From Amaranthus tricolor (Eukaryota > Streptophyta > Magnoliopsida > Caryophyllales > Amaranthaceae): a stretch of DNA of 64,000 nt. A program made the translations under genes and the position numbers. Under the pieces are notes generated by a model. It was not told where the DNA came from. It was given only the letters and a program-made list of their open reading frames with translations, and did no database searches. Shown here one piece after another: positions 24,269 through 36,443 of this stretch. The DNA lies in NCBI RefSeq assembly GCF_026212465.1, contig NC_080059.1, positions 15,433,299 to 15,497,298 of the forward strand, in the 5' to 3' direction. The first letter of the stretch is position 1. The number at the start of each line of letters is the position of its first letter.

Positions 24269-25590
24269 ATGGCTGGTAATCAAGGAAAAGGAAAGAGTTA
24301 TTTTAGACAAGTGTTGAGAGGTAATAGTGCTAGGCCTACCTTACTCAGAGGGGACCCGCATGAGAGGGGGGTAACGGGTTCTGCTAGGAGGGCTAGGCAG
24401 GAAGAGGCTGCCAGACACAGTATTGCCCAAAGGTCGAGTGCACTAGACCTAGTCCAAACCTCTCTTGATGACCAGTCTAGCAGCATCCAGAGTAATTGGG
24501 GGGTTTCTAGTGATGATGATAATGATGCTGATGATGTTCAACACGAAGCTCCTGATTCTCGCCCATTGGATTGGACTATTGTTCGGGGGCCCGACGGGAG
24601 ATTCGCACGTGGTGGCCCTAGTTCTTCTGCCGCATCTGAGCGCGCAGGACGTAGTTTCGTCGATAATGAGCCGCCACGAGAATGGTAAGTCACATCGCCC
24701 CAGCCCGGGGGGCCGACAGATACGCGACTGATCCCTAGCTATGGCGGGCACATAGCTAAACTTATTTTCGACGTCTCCGAGCGTACGCCTCCGATTCTGG
24801 ATTGCGGTATTAGGAAAAGGACGGTAGAGTCCATCATCCAACTAAGGATATGTCCGATGCGCTAAACGATGTTCTACCTGCCACTTCCCTCGGCCGACTA
24901 CCGGACATTATGCACAGCACATCGACTGTGCTTTGATATCCGCGTTCGTGGAGAGGTGGCAGCCAGATACGAACACCTTCCACATGCCATGGTGGGAAAT
25001 GACAATTATGTTGCACGATGTGCAACGCATACTGGGCATTTCTATTGAAGGTTCTCTGCCGGCTGAGCCTTTTGAGGCGGAGTGGCAGGTCGGTATCACC
25101 AATCTGTTTAGGGAGCCTATGTCTGAGCTTCGGCGTAGAGGTGCGTTCACCTGCGGCTGCGTGAACGTTACTAAACTAATGCAACTGTGTCATAGGTCCC
25201 AGGCCATGGATACCCAGACGACAGCGTACTACATGGCTATCGTCGGCTCTACCTTGCTGGCGGATAAGACCAGAATTGGCATGCGACCTCACCCGATACT
25301 TGCCGTGAACGTCGATCAGCAGAAGGTGGCCTGGGGTGCGGTGACCTTGGCCTACTTGTATAGGCAGCTCGGAATGGCTTCTAGGGCTGGTTGCAAGACC
25401 ATTGGGGGCTGCCTCACATTGCTCCAGACATGGATCTATGAGTACTTTCCCGCTTTCCGCCCTCATCCTCGCTGAGAAGGTGTGCCAAACATGACTAGGG
25501 CGGAGATGTGGTCAACGAAGAAATCATGTCGTGAGGTTGACAGGCTGAGGGACTGCCGCAGGGTTCTTGACTCAATGATGGAGACTCAGG
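24269..25590 (+). pseudogene. Plant mobile domain (PMD) protein, broken
   Basis: PMD is a plant domain found in MAIN/MAIL1-like nuclear proteins and repeatedly in transposons. The first frame opens with MAGNQGKGKS, has a Ser/Asp-rich linker and ends PPREW at 24688. A second frame then gives the diagnostic LIPSYGGHIAKLIF and SIIQLRICP. After more frame changes, LISAFVERWQPDTNTFHMPW leads a 180-residue frame (24933-25475) with LHDVQRILGISI, AMDTQTTAYYMAIVGSTLLA, WGAVTLAYLYRQLGMASRAG and WIYEYFPAF. After one stop the frame continues NMTRAEMWSTKK to METQ, followed by a GT splice-donor-like site at about 25591. At least two frameshifts and two stops make it non-functional as read. Its GC content is far above the surroundings. 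Confidence 0.85.
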
Positions 25591-25971
25591 TATTGTACAT
25601 AACATGACATTTTGTTATGCATGTGTTTTTAATTTTACATTATTCTTATGTACATCACCCCTAATATTACCATAGCGGTGACATCTTAAATAGACACTAA
25701 CTCTAGAACGTCCTTCTTTCTATTTATAAGAAGCACGTGTAAATTGAAAACCAATTGTTATTGCTATCGCATCGGCCCAACTATGTAACTCATCTACGGA
25801 AATAAATTCCCTATTCGTAACAAAGCTACCGGAGTAGTCTACGTTGTCTCCAAAGTTTTCAAACTGCTGCAAATTGAAAATAAAAATAACATAAATTAAT
25901 TACCTTAATGACGAAAATTTAAAATTATAATTATAACAAAAATTAATAAAAATACTAATACTAAAAAAAGA

Positions 25972-26250
<279 letters not shown>

Positions 26251-26280
26251 TACGCAAATAAATAAAAAAATTAAAAAAAA

Positions 26281-26342
26281 TTAAATCGCACAAAACTGGG
26301 CGACTGGACAATGGTTCAGTCGCCCAGTTTTGTGCGATTTAA
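26281..26342. repeat. Second palindrome, ~31-bp arms
   Basis: An inverted repeat centred at 26311/26312 has arms of about 31 bp with two or three mismatches and no loop. It shares the CTGGGCGA-(C/T)TGGAC core with the palindrome at 23486-23587, placing related palindromes near both ends of the element. Confidence 0.85.
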
Positions 26343-26707
26343 TTTTTTTTTTTATAAAAATTTCCAATGATTCAAATCGAAAAATTTACGTACCGCATCT
26401 GATTCATAGTTTCTTTCGTTAGCCATAGTTAACCGATTACAGGTAACAGCTTGTTTAAGAGTTTTTAGAGAGATAGTACCGTGTTTGAATTCGTACTTCA
26501 TACGCGTCTGAGAATTCGATATATATAGGCAAATCTTCCGGATTAAAGTGTTAATAGCGGTATTAAGTGTGTTTTACATTTATTAATTAAGTTTTAAGTC
26601 CAGTGGCAATTTTTTAATTTTTTAAACTTTAGGGGAAAATATGTAATTTCGAAGGGGTGGCAATAAAAGGAAAAGGGGTGGCGAAATTTAGTAACTCCCA
26701 TATTATT

Positions 26708-27720
26708 AATAGCTTCGACCTGTTATAGTAGTTCTAACTGTTTTTTGAGAATGATTTGCCCATATTGTTTTAGTAATGAAAAAAATTCCTACTTTGGTGC
26801 TTATTAAAAAAAATTTCTCAAATTAGTATTTAAATAAGTGAGATTTAATACTAATCTATTTTATTTTTAGTTTGGAACTTTCAAATTTTAGTGAGTTAAA
26901 ATAATTGTTGGAATATTTTTTTTAGGGATTGAAAATTCTTTAATAGTATCTTCGATCTGCGATAAAAAAAAATCGCTTCTCTCGATATTCCTATAGCTAG
27001 CCACAAATACTCTATATATTTGAGACTTGGATCAATTTGAGTAAACTAACAGTAGAAAGTAAAAAAGAAAAGCTATATTGATCATTTGGATATAATATTA
27101 TTGTTGGATGTTGATTTATTTTTAGAAACATTTGTTAATAAAAATTTTAACTCTTTCATCAATACAAAATAATTCTTAGTATTCGTTAGCTCAAAATTAT
27201 CCTTACAATTGGACTACCCTTCCTCATAATGAACCAATTTTTTTATGCATCTTTTCAAAACGCTCTTGATTGTTATAGTAGAAAAATAATATTTAAGTAA
27301 ATGATACTTTTAGACATATCTAAAGGAGAAAGCTGACTTTTAATTCTTTGTTGCAATTTGCTATCGAAATTATTGTATCATAATTGATTCTATGTATCAC
27401 ATGTTATATGATGTATAAGCTAATTATTTTGTCGGTCTAAATTTTATGTTTGAAGTTTCCAAATCAAATTCAAATAAATTGGTTAGTATCTTTTCCCTAT
27501 AAAAACGATTTTAGAAAATAAATTTTAGTGAGGACTTGGGGATGTATTGGTTTTTTTTCTTATTCTACTTATACCTACTAGTCTTTTGGTTCACAATAAG
27601 CTTTGAAACTACAAAGTAAAATTAAAATAGCTTAGTGATATAAACACCATTTTGGAAAATATTTTTAAATGAGCACTATAATAGTAATTTTTTTTCTCTT
27701 TCAACTCCATTTAAGAAAAT
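26708..27720. other. AT-rich spacer, nothing recognised
   Basis: About 1 kb between the MULE and a hAT-type element. No domain, RNA gene or clear repeat is visible. Confidence 0.5.
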
Positions 27721-28650
27721 TAGAGTTGTTCAAAAGTGACCCGACTCGAAAATCCGAACCGAAACTGAAAGTAAACCGACCCGAAAATGTGTTCCTTTTT
27801 TTGGTTTATCGAACCGACAGTACCCGAACTGGTTGGCAACCGAAAATGGGAAAGCTGAACCCGAGCTGTAACCGACACATAACCGTTAACCGAGATTACC
27901 CGAACCTAATAATGACCGACCCGATTCATATCCGACCCAAATGATGCTCGAAACCGAATTCTATCCGGCTAAAACCGACTTAACCCGAACGAATTTTAGA
28001 TCGAACTGTTGTAAACCTGAACCAATTTTTAACATAGAAGTATGATAGACTCATATTCAATTATCTTATTTGCTAAGCTAATAAAGTGTTAGATATTTGA
28101 ATAAATTAAATTTTATAAATACATGGTTTCCTATATTTAGAGTAAATAATCAATGGTCAATGTTTATTTAAGTACTTTTAATCGAATTAGATGAATATTG
28201 ATAGAACTTTATATTTTTAATTTCCGGTCAAACAAATAAAAGTAACAAAATAATAATGATTACTAATTAATTTGCATTTTAACTATTTTTCTTTAAATAA
28301 AGGGAATCTTGTCATCAATTAAAAATTGACTAACAACTTAATTTGATATTGATTCGATCGATAGTAATTAGTAATACGTAGCTGAATTTTGCTTTTAAAA
28401 AAAAAACTCGAACCCGATCTGTACCCAACAAAACCGAACCAATTAGTAATCGATGACAACCCGAGGCCGATTGACACTCGACACAAACTTCAACCGACAC
28501 CGAACTGATGCTAACCCGATAGCTTGAATAACCGAACCGTGACTAACCGACTGGACCCGAGTGTGACCCGTTGTAACACACGGCCGAAAAATAACCAAAC
28601 CGAATGACACATGTCCGAAACTGACCCGATCACCCGAGAGAACACCTCTA
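27721..28650. mobile_element. Non-autonomous hAT-type element
   Basis: Ends TAGAGTTGTTCAAAAGTGAC and, reversed, TAGAGGTGTTCTCTCGGGTG form an imperfect TIR (TAGAG-TGTTC). Just inside both ends lie dense degenerate ACCCGA/CCGAAC motifs (27740-28000 and 28400-28640), the subterminal repeats bound by hAT transposases. Flanks AAGAAAAT and AATAAAAA agree at 6 of 8. The middle is AT-rich and carries no transposase. The open frame at 27669-27944 is a by-product of the repeats. Confidence 0.75.
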
Positions 28651-29466
28651 AATAAAAACCATTAGTTCGTTGTTTACTCAAGAGTCATTAATGAAGAATA
28701 CTATTCTTGACATAGCTTTGCGCCAACTCATCAACTTGTATATACAAATTTTTTTTAATTTTAAGTGGAGAATAGTAAGGACTATATATATAAAATACAA
28801 TAAAAATATTCTATATTGATTTTAAATGTAAGTGAAAAGTATTTACACCAAAATATAGTCTGGAGATTTAAAAAAAAATACGAATAATAAGGTCCAACAT
28901 ATGTAAAATAATGTGTTAACTGTTATCAAAATAATGAGATGAAATTGATGGTAGTAAATGAAAAGAAGGACATTCTATTTTTCGTTATTTCTACCATGAA
29001 ATACTTGTTTTATAAGGTTATTGGATAATGGTCATCATTTAAGCTTATTTTATACCGCCTTATATTCACTAAAAATGGGATATTTATTATTTTACTCTAT
29101 CCATTTCACTTATTCAATGCTTGATGACCCTTATTATACATGTTTAAAATATTATAAAAATTAAATATTAATAATCTCTGCATTAGAATGAATCAAACGA
29201 ATCTTACTCATATAGAGTGTCGTCATGAGCTATAACCTAAGGCTTTTTTTTAATAAAATGATAACATTTTATTGGTGTGAATTTTTAATTGAGTTTATTT
29301 TAAATCAAGTTTTGTTTGACTTTAGTGTTGATTAATGAGGTATGTTTGTAATCGATAAAGTAACAAGTGTTGATTAGTGAGGTATGTCTGTGATCAATAA
29401 AGTGACAATAATAATGATGAAATGAATCGTAAGGCAGTCTAAATGATCAATGAATCACACACACAC

Positions 29467-29468
<2 letters not shown>
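28651..29468. other. AT-rich spacer with a 42-bp tandem duplication
   Basis: No gene is seen. A 42-bp unit containing 'gaggtatgt-tgt-atc-ataaagt-aca' is repeated back to back at 29324-29365 and 29366-29407 with about six differences. Confidence 0.7.
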
Positions 29469-30037
<569 letters not shown>

Positions 30038-30165
30038 GTGATGGCCACGGGGCGGGTTACCCGGAACTGAACTGGAACCGAACCGCTTGGAACCGGAACC
30101 GTTTGCGACAGGTTCTGAACCGCCCCGAACCGCGGAACCGTGAAACCGCAAAATCCGGTCAAAAC
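30038..30165. mobile_element. End of a GGAACCG-rich hAT-like element
   Basis: The boundary of the (TA)n array reads TAGTGATGGCCACGGGGCGG, followed by dense GGAACCG/CCGAACCG motifs up to about 30165. This resembles the subterminal region of non-autonomous hAT elements. A matching second end is not found, so it may be truncated. Confidence 0.45.
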
Positions 30166-30251
30166 ATGTGCTTATTTTCCTTTTTCAGATTCGTAAACTG
30201 AGAAAAGATATTTAATGTCATTTTATCCGTCGTAATAATATTTTTACCTAT

Positions 30252-30491
30252 CGCGATTACCCTTATAAGGTAACTCTTTTGAAATTTAGGCCAGAACAAG
30301 TACTTATTTTCAAAAGACTTACCTAAAAGGATAATCGCGACGTCTGTTTTTTGAAAAATCAACGTTATGATGGGCACAAATGATGTTAAATATAATTTTC
30401 GATTTACGTGTTGGGAAAGTGTTATTTCATGATGGTAATCACGATGTCTGTGTTTTTTTTGAAAAACTATTGTTATAATGGGTAAAAATGA
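30252..30491. repeat. Inverted repeat followed by a direct repeat
   Basis: Arms 30252-30284 and 30308-30339 (starting CGCGATTA and ending TTTTGAAA, in opposite orientation) form a hairpin with a 23-base loop. The right arm overlaps a roughly 55-bp unit ('cacgatgtctgt-ttttt-gaaaaa') at 30330-30387 that recurs at 30436-30491. The minus-strand open frame here (30497-30159) reflects these repeats and I do not call it a gene. 30492-31117 shows nothing else. Confidence 0.7.
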
Positions 30492-31117
30492 ATTCACATA
30501 TCTTTTGTTTGTTTTGTTAATTTATGTGTTTTAATTTTTAATTATTTAAAAATACGAGGACCTAGACAATTTAACCTCTCAAATTGGTCAAACTCTTAAA
30601 CGTAATGATCAATTAACGTATGCGTTAAGTGGTAGTGATTTGCAGAGAAATATATCACACTAGGTAGTTTTTTGAAAAAATAAATACATAAGGTTGTTTT
30701 TTTTGTAAATAGACCTATACATTAGATATTTTTTTAAAAAAAAATTTTCCATAATTTTATTAAGCCGTAACAAAATTGAAAAAAGATCCAAATTTAAAGA
30801 GTAACTTGATTTTTGTTTTAATACTGATATACATATTTTAAGAAAATTTCAGTATTCATATATAGCTTAAGGTCAAACTTATAAGAAAATTTTCTTTAAA
30901 TTCCAGCGATACAAACTACAAAGTACCATATTCTCCACGTATTAAAAATATTAAAGCAAAAAATGAAATGCCATACTAGTAAAAGAATCATTTGTTATTA
31001 TCATTAGAATTCTATAATGTCACACTTGGATTTTATTTTACATTGAAACTTGCACACTTGATAATTAAATAGATAAATTGATTACATTTAAAACAATAAT
31101 TTTCAATATGATAATTT

Positions 31118-31747
31118 TTAAGCAGATTGAAATAGCTTTCTCATTCTGGTGACTTCCTCGTGACTTAAATGAGTGATTTGCTCAGCTAACTTAGAAGGTA
31201 AATTACCAGCAAAAAGAGAAAAGGAAGTTTGTTGTACTGCTGGGCTAGCGCCATTTAAGCTAACAATAGCCATGGCTGGAGTATCACCAGCATTAATTTG
31301 AAAATGAAGCATAGCTTGTGGGAATATCATGACATCTCCAACCTCTAACTTTTTATAGTATGCAGTGTTTGTTGTGTCAATAAACCCTGCGATGATAGTA
31401 CCTTTTATGATAACAATGATTTCGGATGTACGGTGAGAATGTACCGGAATAACACCGCCAACACCAAGGTCTAGCCTTGCCATGGATATGCCCATTCCAT
31501 TTATGGCCGGAAACTGTTTTGCAAATGCTAGAGTAATGTTGTTTCGAAAAATGCTATTAGTAGTTCTTTCGCCACGAAATCCAGTAAAAACAAAGTCATC
31601 AGTTGTGAGTGTAGAAGGATTTTTACAAGCATATCCTTCAGGACCTCTAGGAAGATTAGAATCGCCTACACAGTAATCAATTTCGATAGCATGATTGATT
31701 GTGGCGAAAAGGGAGATCAAGATGAAAATAGTTGGAAGAGTACTCAT
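31118..31747 (-). CDS. Germin-like protein (ABP19/20-like)
   Basis: A single-exon gene of 209 residues, a normal length for the family. Germin-like proteins are secreted cupins of the plant cell wall that bind a metal ion; some have superoxide dismutase or other activities, and the ABP19/20-like group is named for auxin binding. Residues 1-20 form a hydrophobic signal peptide. C26 and C41 fit the conserved disulphide. Cupin box 1 is PVHSHRTSEIIVIIKG with ligands H103, H105 and E109; box 2 is VGDVMIFPQAMLHFQIN with H148, so all four metal ligands are present. In box 2 the usual P-x-G is P-Q-A. N70-I-T is a glycosylation site. The start ATG follows CTTGCAAG, conserved in the duplicated upstream copy at 21438. 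No stop or frameshift is seen. It is the only gene here with a clear host role. Confidence 0.95.
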   Translation of the reverse strand: MSTLPTIFILISLFATINHAIEIDYCVGDSNLPRGPEGYACKNPSTLTTDDFVFTGFRGERTTNSIFRNNITLAFAKQFPAINGMGISMARLDLGVGGVIPVHSHRTSEIIVIIKGTIIAGFIDTTNTAYYKKLEVGDVMIFPQAMLHFQINAGDTPAMAIVSLNGASPAVQQTSFSLFAGNLPSKLAEQITHLSHEEVTRMRKLFQSA

Positions 31748-32984
31748 CTTGCAAGATATTGAGAAGGGATTGCTTTAATTAAGTAAGATAAAAATTGTAG
31801 TGTGGGTTTGGAAATTGTTTGAACCCTATATATAGAACTCAGATCCATGCATAGTATAGACACCAAAATAGATAGTCAAAATATTTGAAAATTCAACGAA
31901 TTGCATGGTGTTACTATGGAACAACGTTGCCAATAGGATAGAACAATTATTATGGAGTTGTTGGATGTTGGAAACCCGTTCTTGTTGGTCCCAATTATTA
32001 TAGATTATATAATATATTTTAGAGCCTTTTAACTATTATCCTTAGCTTTTGGTTAAGGCCTTAAAATATATTATATATTCTAATACAAATTTCTACCTCT
32101 ATGTTAATTTTCATTTTACTTTTATTGTAAATTATTTATTATAGCAAGTCATTAGGATATTTAAATAACTCCAGCCAAATACCTCATAAAGTTGAAATTA
32201 TTTATATTTAATTAATTTTTAATATTTTTTATGTGTCGTTACTTATCTGGCGGAAGTACTCCTTTATCAACCCATTCTTCATTAAATTTTTTCAAAGAAG
32301 GCCGCCAAGAGTTATTTTGACTTGCTCTATGTTTAGGCTATGTATGTGTAGCAATAAATATATTAAAAAAAGTACAATTACATGCAAAGAAGCATCAAGT
32401 TGAATTAGGCGGCTAACACAAATTCTAAAATACGGCGAGTTAAGCTGAGATTAGTTTTACTCGATTGCTTTAATCTACAATTATTTCTTTAATGTTATCC
32501 TTATAATATTGAAGTTATTATTAATAGTTTTAATGTGATCACTTTCTATAGTTTTAGACTGATAACGTAAAACCTTAAAAGAATTATTTACAATTTTAAA
32601 GTGTTCATTGTAAAATGGTCTCATATAAGATTTGGGTGTTAGGTTAACCACTTTCAATCATTCACCAATCACTGTCCAAAGCAAATGGCTTATCAAGGAA
32701 AATGCGACGAAAGCAATTAATAGTTGAAAAATCAAACCACTACGAGTTTATCTTTTAGCATGTTATCCTTTTTGTAAGTCAAACGTGGTTATCGTAAAGA
32801 AGATGAGAAGGTATTAATATACGCATGCATTTTTAGTTTTGATGCATGAGGAGCGTGAACAACTGGTCAACATCTTTAGTTTTAGACGCCCAATTATAAG
32901 TTAATAAAATATATTGATGACTCTTGTATGAAGCATTGTGTTGGATATTTAGATTATAAAGGTTTGAAAATTATAATAATTACT
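31748..32984 (-). other. Germin-like gene upstream region
   Basis: It is the promoter-side DNA of the gene at 31118-31747 and aligns with 21439-22890 up to about 32730. A 70-bp block at about 31997-32067, absent from the other copy, resembles the LTR of the TRIM element at 61110-61181 (shared 'agagcctt-aac-at', 'agcttttggtt-ag' and 'ccttaa'), suggesting an insertion after duplication. 32731-32984 holds nothing recognised. Confidence 0.6.
31825..31836 (-). promoter_or_regulatory. TATA box of germin-like gene
   Basis: CTATATATAG lies about 80-90 bases upstream of the start codon on the minus strand. A similar TATA stretch (21527-21540) sits at the same relative place in the duplicated promoter copy. 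Confidence 0.7.
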
Positions 32985-33215
32985 CGTATGTTCTCACGGA
33001 GTTAAATCAAAAAGAAAGAGAAAATTTGTTAAGAGAGTGGTAATAAATAAAGAGAAAGAATGAATTGTGTTGATGAAATTATAAGAGAGTTAAAATGTAT
33101 AGATGAGATTAAATGAACGTTGTAGGCTATTGTCCAAAAATAGAAATTATATAAATTAAGTGGGACGAATCAAAATGAAAAATGTTTCAAATTCAATGGG
33201 ACGGAGAGAGTATAC
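32985..33215. mobile_element. Stowaway-like MITE (tentative)
   Basis: The right end, TGGGACGGAGAGAGTA, matches the CTCCCTCCGTCCC-type end of plant Stowaway MITEs in reverse. The left end (tctcacggagt) matches poorly. The block is AT-rich and non-coding. Confidence 0.45.
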
Positions 33216-33225
33216 TAATTATACG

Positions 33226-33858
33226 TGTTATGGTAACATTTATTTTCTCATTTATTTATTTAATTATTAATGTCATATTACCTTAATGCCCCTTGACTTC
33301 TCGGTTGACCTTGACTTTCGGTCAAGGGGCTTTTTCTGAATTTATCAACTACCTTACTTGGTCCCTAAGTTAATAACTTCTAGGAACCCTAACTTCCATT
33401 ATGTAACTGCCCATTACTCTCCAATCACTATCATGATTCCCCCTTATGCCAATAACCACCCACTACCATCCATCATGATCTACTTTCTCCATTAAATAAC
33501 TCCCTCTCCACCATTATAAATAGAGATAGCAAACATCAATGAGAGGGCCAAGAAAAAACACCACATCAAAGCTCTCCTGAAACCCTCACTCACAATCCTC
33601 TTCATTAACCTACCCAAATATAAGCAGCTTCTGCCCTGACATCCTTATTCCTGCATTCAATCGTTTATTCATTAATCTCTCATCTCCGTTCTAACTTGAG
33701 CGTCGGAGGGGTTTTTCGGGAGATCACCCATCGGGCAAAGCTAACGTGTTGTGTTGCAGGAATTCAGGTCACTTCCATTCTGTCAATTTCCCCACAACAA
33801 CACCTCTACCTCAAGTATTTAAAGTGTATCAACACTTCCTCGTTTCACAAACGAAACA
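33226..33858 (+). repeat. 5' LTR of Tat element
   Basis: 633 bp, TGTTATGG...AACA, with TATAAATAG near 33515 as core promoter. The block near 33300 contains a CCCCTTGAC-type inverted repeat with GTCAAGGGGC, conserved in the 3' LTR, which could act in 3' end formation. Confidence 0.95.
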
Positions 33859-33861
33859 GTT

Positions 33862-33877
33862 TGGCGCCGTCTGTGGG
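33862..33877 (+). other. Primer binding site of Tat element
   Basis: TGGCGCCGTCTGTGGG, three bases after the LTR. It is identical to that of the minus-strand relative at 20981-20996. Confidence 0.85.
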
Positions 33878-33893
33878 AAGAGAATAAAAATTA

Positions 33894-34598
33894 ATGGCTC
33901 CTAAGAGGAACCCAACGTAAACCGCTACCGTGCACAGCACAGATACAGACACTTCAGCGGGCCACGCTAACAATCAAGCCGTGACTCGCTGTCAGGCACA
34001 TGACCCCAAAAAGCGAAAGTCAGAGAAGAAGGATCTAACATCCTCTCATCAATCCTCAAGGAACAGAGATGAATACTCATCAAGGAGGGATAGAAACTAC
34101 ATGTCACGTCGTTCGGAACCCCCATCAGATATGGGACCTCCACGACCCAGACATGTGTACGCCACGGAAGGGGAAGCTAGGACACAGAACTTACTTGACG
34201 GGGGTAACGATCCGATGTTCAACCGGAACAGGAAAGACATATTCTACGCTATCCGGGACGAGCTGCCTACTCCAGCTTCTACTACCACCCCCTCCGATCG
34301 TCGCAACTACAATTTGTGGTGTGATTACCACAAAGAACATGGCCATACCTTGGCCTAATGTCGCGAACTCAAGCGTATCCTTCATCAGCTGGCCAACGTG
34401 GGGAAGTTAAAACGGTTCAGCAATCGGAAGGACTTCGGCTCAAGAAGCGACACGGAAAGAAGACCTTGGAACCAGAAACGCAGATCTCCCAGAAGAGATG
34501 AGGCTAGACGTGAAAGTTCCAACACACAAGGAACCATCAACATGATTTTCGGCGGCTACACCAAGGACCACATCAAGCGGACCGATCATAAAATTTGA
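33894..34598 (+). pseudogene. Tat gag with core deleted
   Basis: ATGGCTCCTAAGAGGAACCC starts the gene, with a stop after eight codons. The frame from 33930 goes almost at once into the Arg/Ser-rich linker, DIFYAIRDELPTP and the knuckle CDYHKEHGHTLA-x-C (C-x2-H-x4-H-x4-C, with a stop just before the last Cys). It ends with the conserved INMIFGGYTKDH block. The roughly 250-residue capsid core, visible in the relative at 19850-20300, is missing, so a deletion removed the part that builds the particle. Confidence 0.85.
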
Positions 34599-34599
34599 T

Positions 34600-35160
34600 G
34601 CTACTACTTCCCAACCGCTGCAACAACCACACACTGATTCTTTAGTGGTTACCCTCAAGATTGGGCAAATGAAGGTGAGGCGAGTATTGGTGGATACCAG
34701 AAGCACGACCGATCTCATAACAATGAAATGCCTCAGACATGAAATTCAAAGAAAAACACTTGCAGCCCCTCGATAAACCGTTGATCGAGTTCGGGAGAAA
34801 TCATGTCCTACCTTTGGGAACAATCATACTCCTTGTACGGGTGGGGGAGAGAAACGAAAGCAGAACAATGCCCATATGATTCACGGTGGTGGATCTGACA
34901 TTCCCCTATAATGCCATCATGAGACTCCCCATAATCAACAAAATCAAAGTCGCACTCTTCCCTCATCAACCTTTGTTGCAATTCGAGTAGGACGACAGAC
35001 AAGTTGGCATCCTTAAGGGAGACCGGGTAATGGCCCGCCAATGCCTCATCAAACACCCTAAAGCGAGGAACTTCCGTCATCCCCTCCAAAAGCGAAAGGG
35101 AAGAGAAGTCTCCATCCGTCATGAGTGTGTACATGGACAACCCCAACACACACGAAAGGC
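34600..35160 (+). pseudogene. Tat aspartic protease, broken
   Basis: The active-site segment reads VLVDTRSTTDL: the usual DTG is DTR, removing the Gly that shapes the catalytic loop. Downstream blocks LPLGTIILLVRVGE, FTVVDLTFPYNAIMRLPIIN and GILKGDRVMARQC are clear. Stops lie before FTVVD and in the LLQFE-x-DDR block. Confidence 0.8.
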
Positions 35161-35219
35161 CTCATCCGGTGGAATGACACGATGAGGTAGAGGTATTTGG
35201 GGGGAAACAAATCAAGATA

Positions 35220-36443
35220 GGAAAAGAACTTCCAGATGCGGCCAAATAGGATATCTTGTCTACCATCGCTGAGTTCCATGACATCTTTGCTTTTTCCACG
35301 GAAGAGATGCCTGGCATACCGCCGAGTGTTATGTGCCACAAACTCGACATAAAGCTAGGCTATAAACCCGTGAAACAGAAGCTGCGACATCAAGGAAAAG
35401 AGAGAATTGAGGCCGCCAAAGAAGAAGTGGAAAAATTGCTGAAAGCAGGATTCATCCAGGAGTGCAAATACTCCGATTGGCTTTCCAACGTCGTTCTCGT
35501 CAAAAAGTCAAATGGGAAATGGAGGATGGGCGTTGACTTTACGCATCTAAACAAGGCATGTACGAAAGACGATTATCCTCTCCCCAAGATAGATCTCTTG
35601 GTGGATTCCACGGCAAGCCACGCCTTATTGAGCTTCATGGATGCAAACGCGGGTTATAATCAAATCTTGTTAGCCACAGAAGACCAGTCGCAGATAGCAT
35701 TCATTACAAGCGCTGGTGTATACTGTTACAAAGTCATGCACTTTGGGTTAAAAAATCTCGGAGCCACATATCAGAGAATTGTCAACAAGGTCTTCCAATC
35801 TTAGATAGGCCGAAACTTGGAGGTATACGAGGACGACATGATCACAAAAAGTAAACAGGCGTCTGGACATGCCGTGGACTTACACGAAACATTTACAACC
35901 CTCCGAAAACACCAAATGCGACTTAACCCTGACATGTGCGTGTTTGGGGTCACTGGAGGGAAGTGCCTTGGCTTTCTTGTGGACGAAAGAGGTGTAGAAG
36001 CAAACCCCGATAAGATCGGGGCAATTCAATATATGAAATCCCCTACATCCGTGAAAGAGGTCCAAAAGTTAACAGGGTGCGTGGCCGCCTTAGGGAGATT
36101 TTTATCCAAGTCCACGGACAAATGTTCGCCTTTCTTTAAAACCTTCAAACAAAGCAAGTTCGAATGGACAAGCGAAGCCGAGGAATCCTTCAGCCAGTTA
36201 AAAGAGCATCTGTCCTCTCTAACAAAACTAGTTTCACCTACCAACGGAGAAAAACTAGTCTTATATGTCTCGGTCACTGAATACCCCCTGTTAGGAGTAC
36301 TAGTTGCTGAAAGAGAAAAGAAGCAACTCCCTGTATATTACGTGAGCCATGCCTTCCGAGGCTTGGAGGGAAACTATAGCAAAATGGAAAAGGTCTTATT
36401 CGCAATTGTGATGGCAAGTTGGAAATTGAAACCCTACTTCTAA
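35220..36443 (+). pseudogene. Tat reverse transcriptase and RNase H
   Basis: RT copies element RNA into DNA. A long frame starts near 35256 (EFHDIFAFSTEEMPGI) and runs through EECKYSDW-like, VDFTHLNKAC, LLSFMDANAGYNQI and FGLKNLGATYQ to a single TAG at about 35803 inside FQS-x-IGRN. The next frame (35817-36443) holds the catalytic box VYEDDM, where the usual V is E but both Asp remain, then GFLVDERGVEANPDKI, LTGCVAALGRF and the RNase H part LPVYYVSHAF. One stop follows KPYF. With only one stop in about 1.2 kb this is the best-preserved part of the element. Confidence 0.9.

Noticed and set aside
30159..30497. 112-residue minus-strand frame with internal similarity
   Set aside because: The similarity comes from an underlying DNA direct repeat; no family is recognised.
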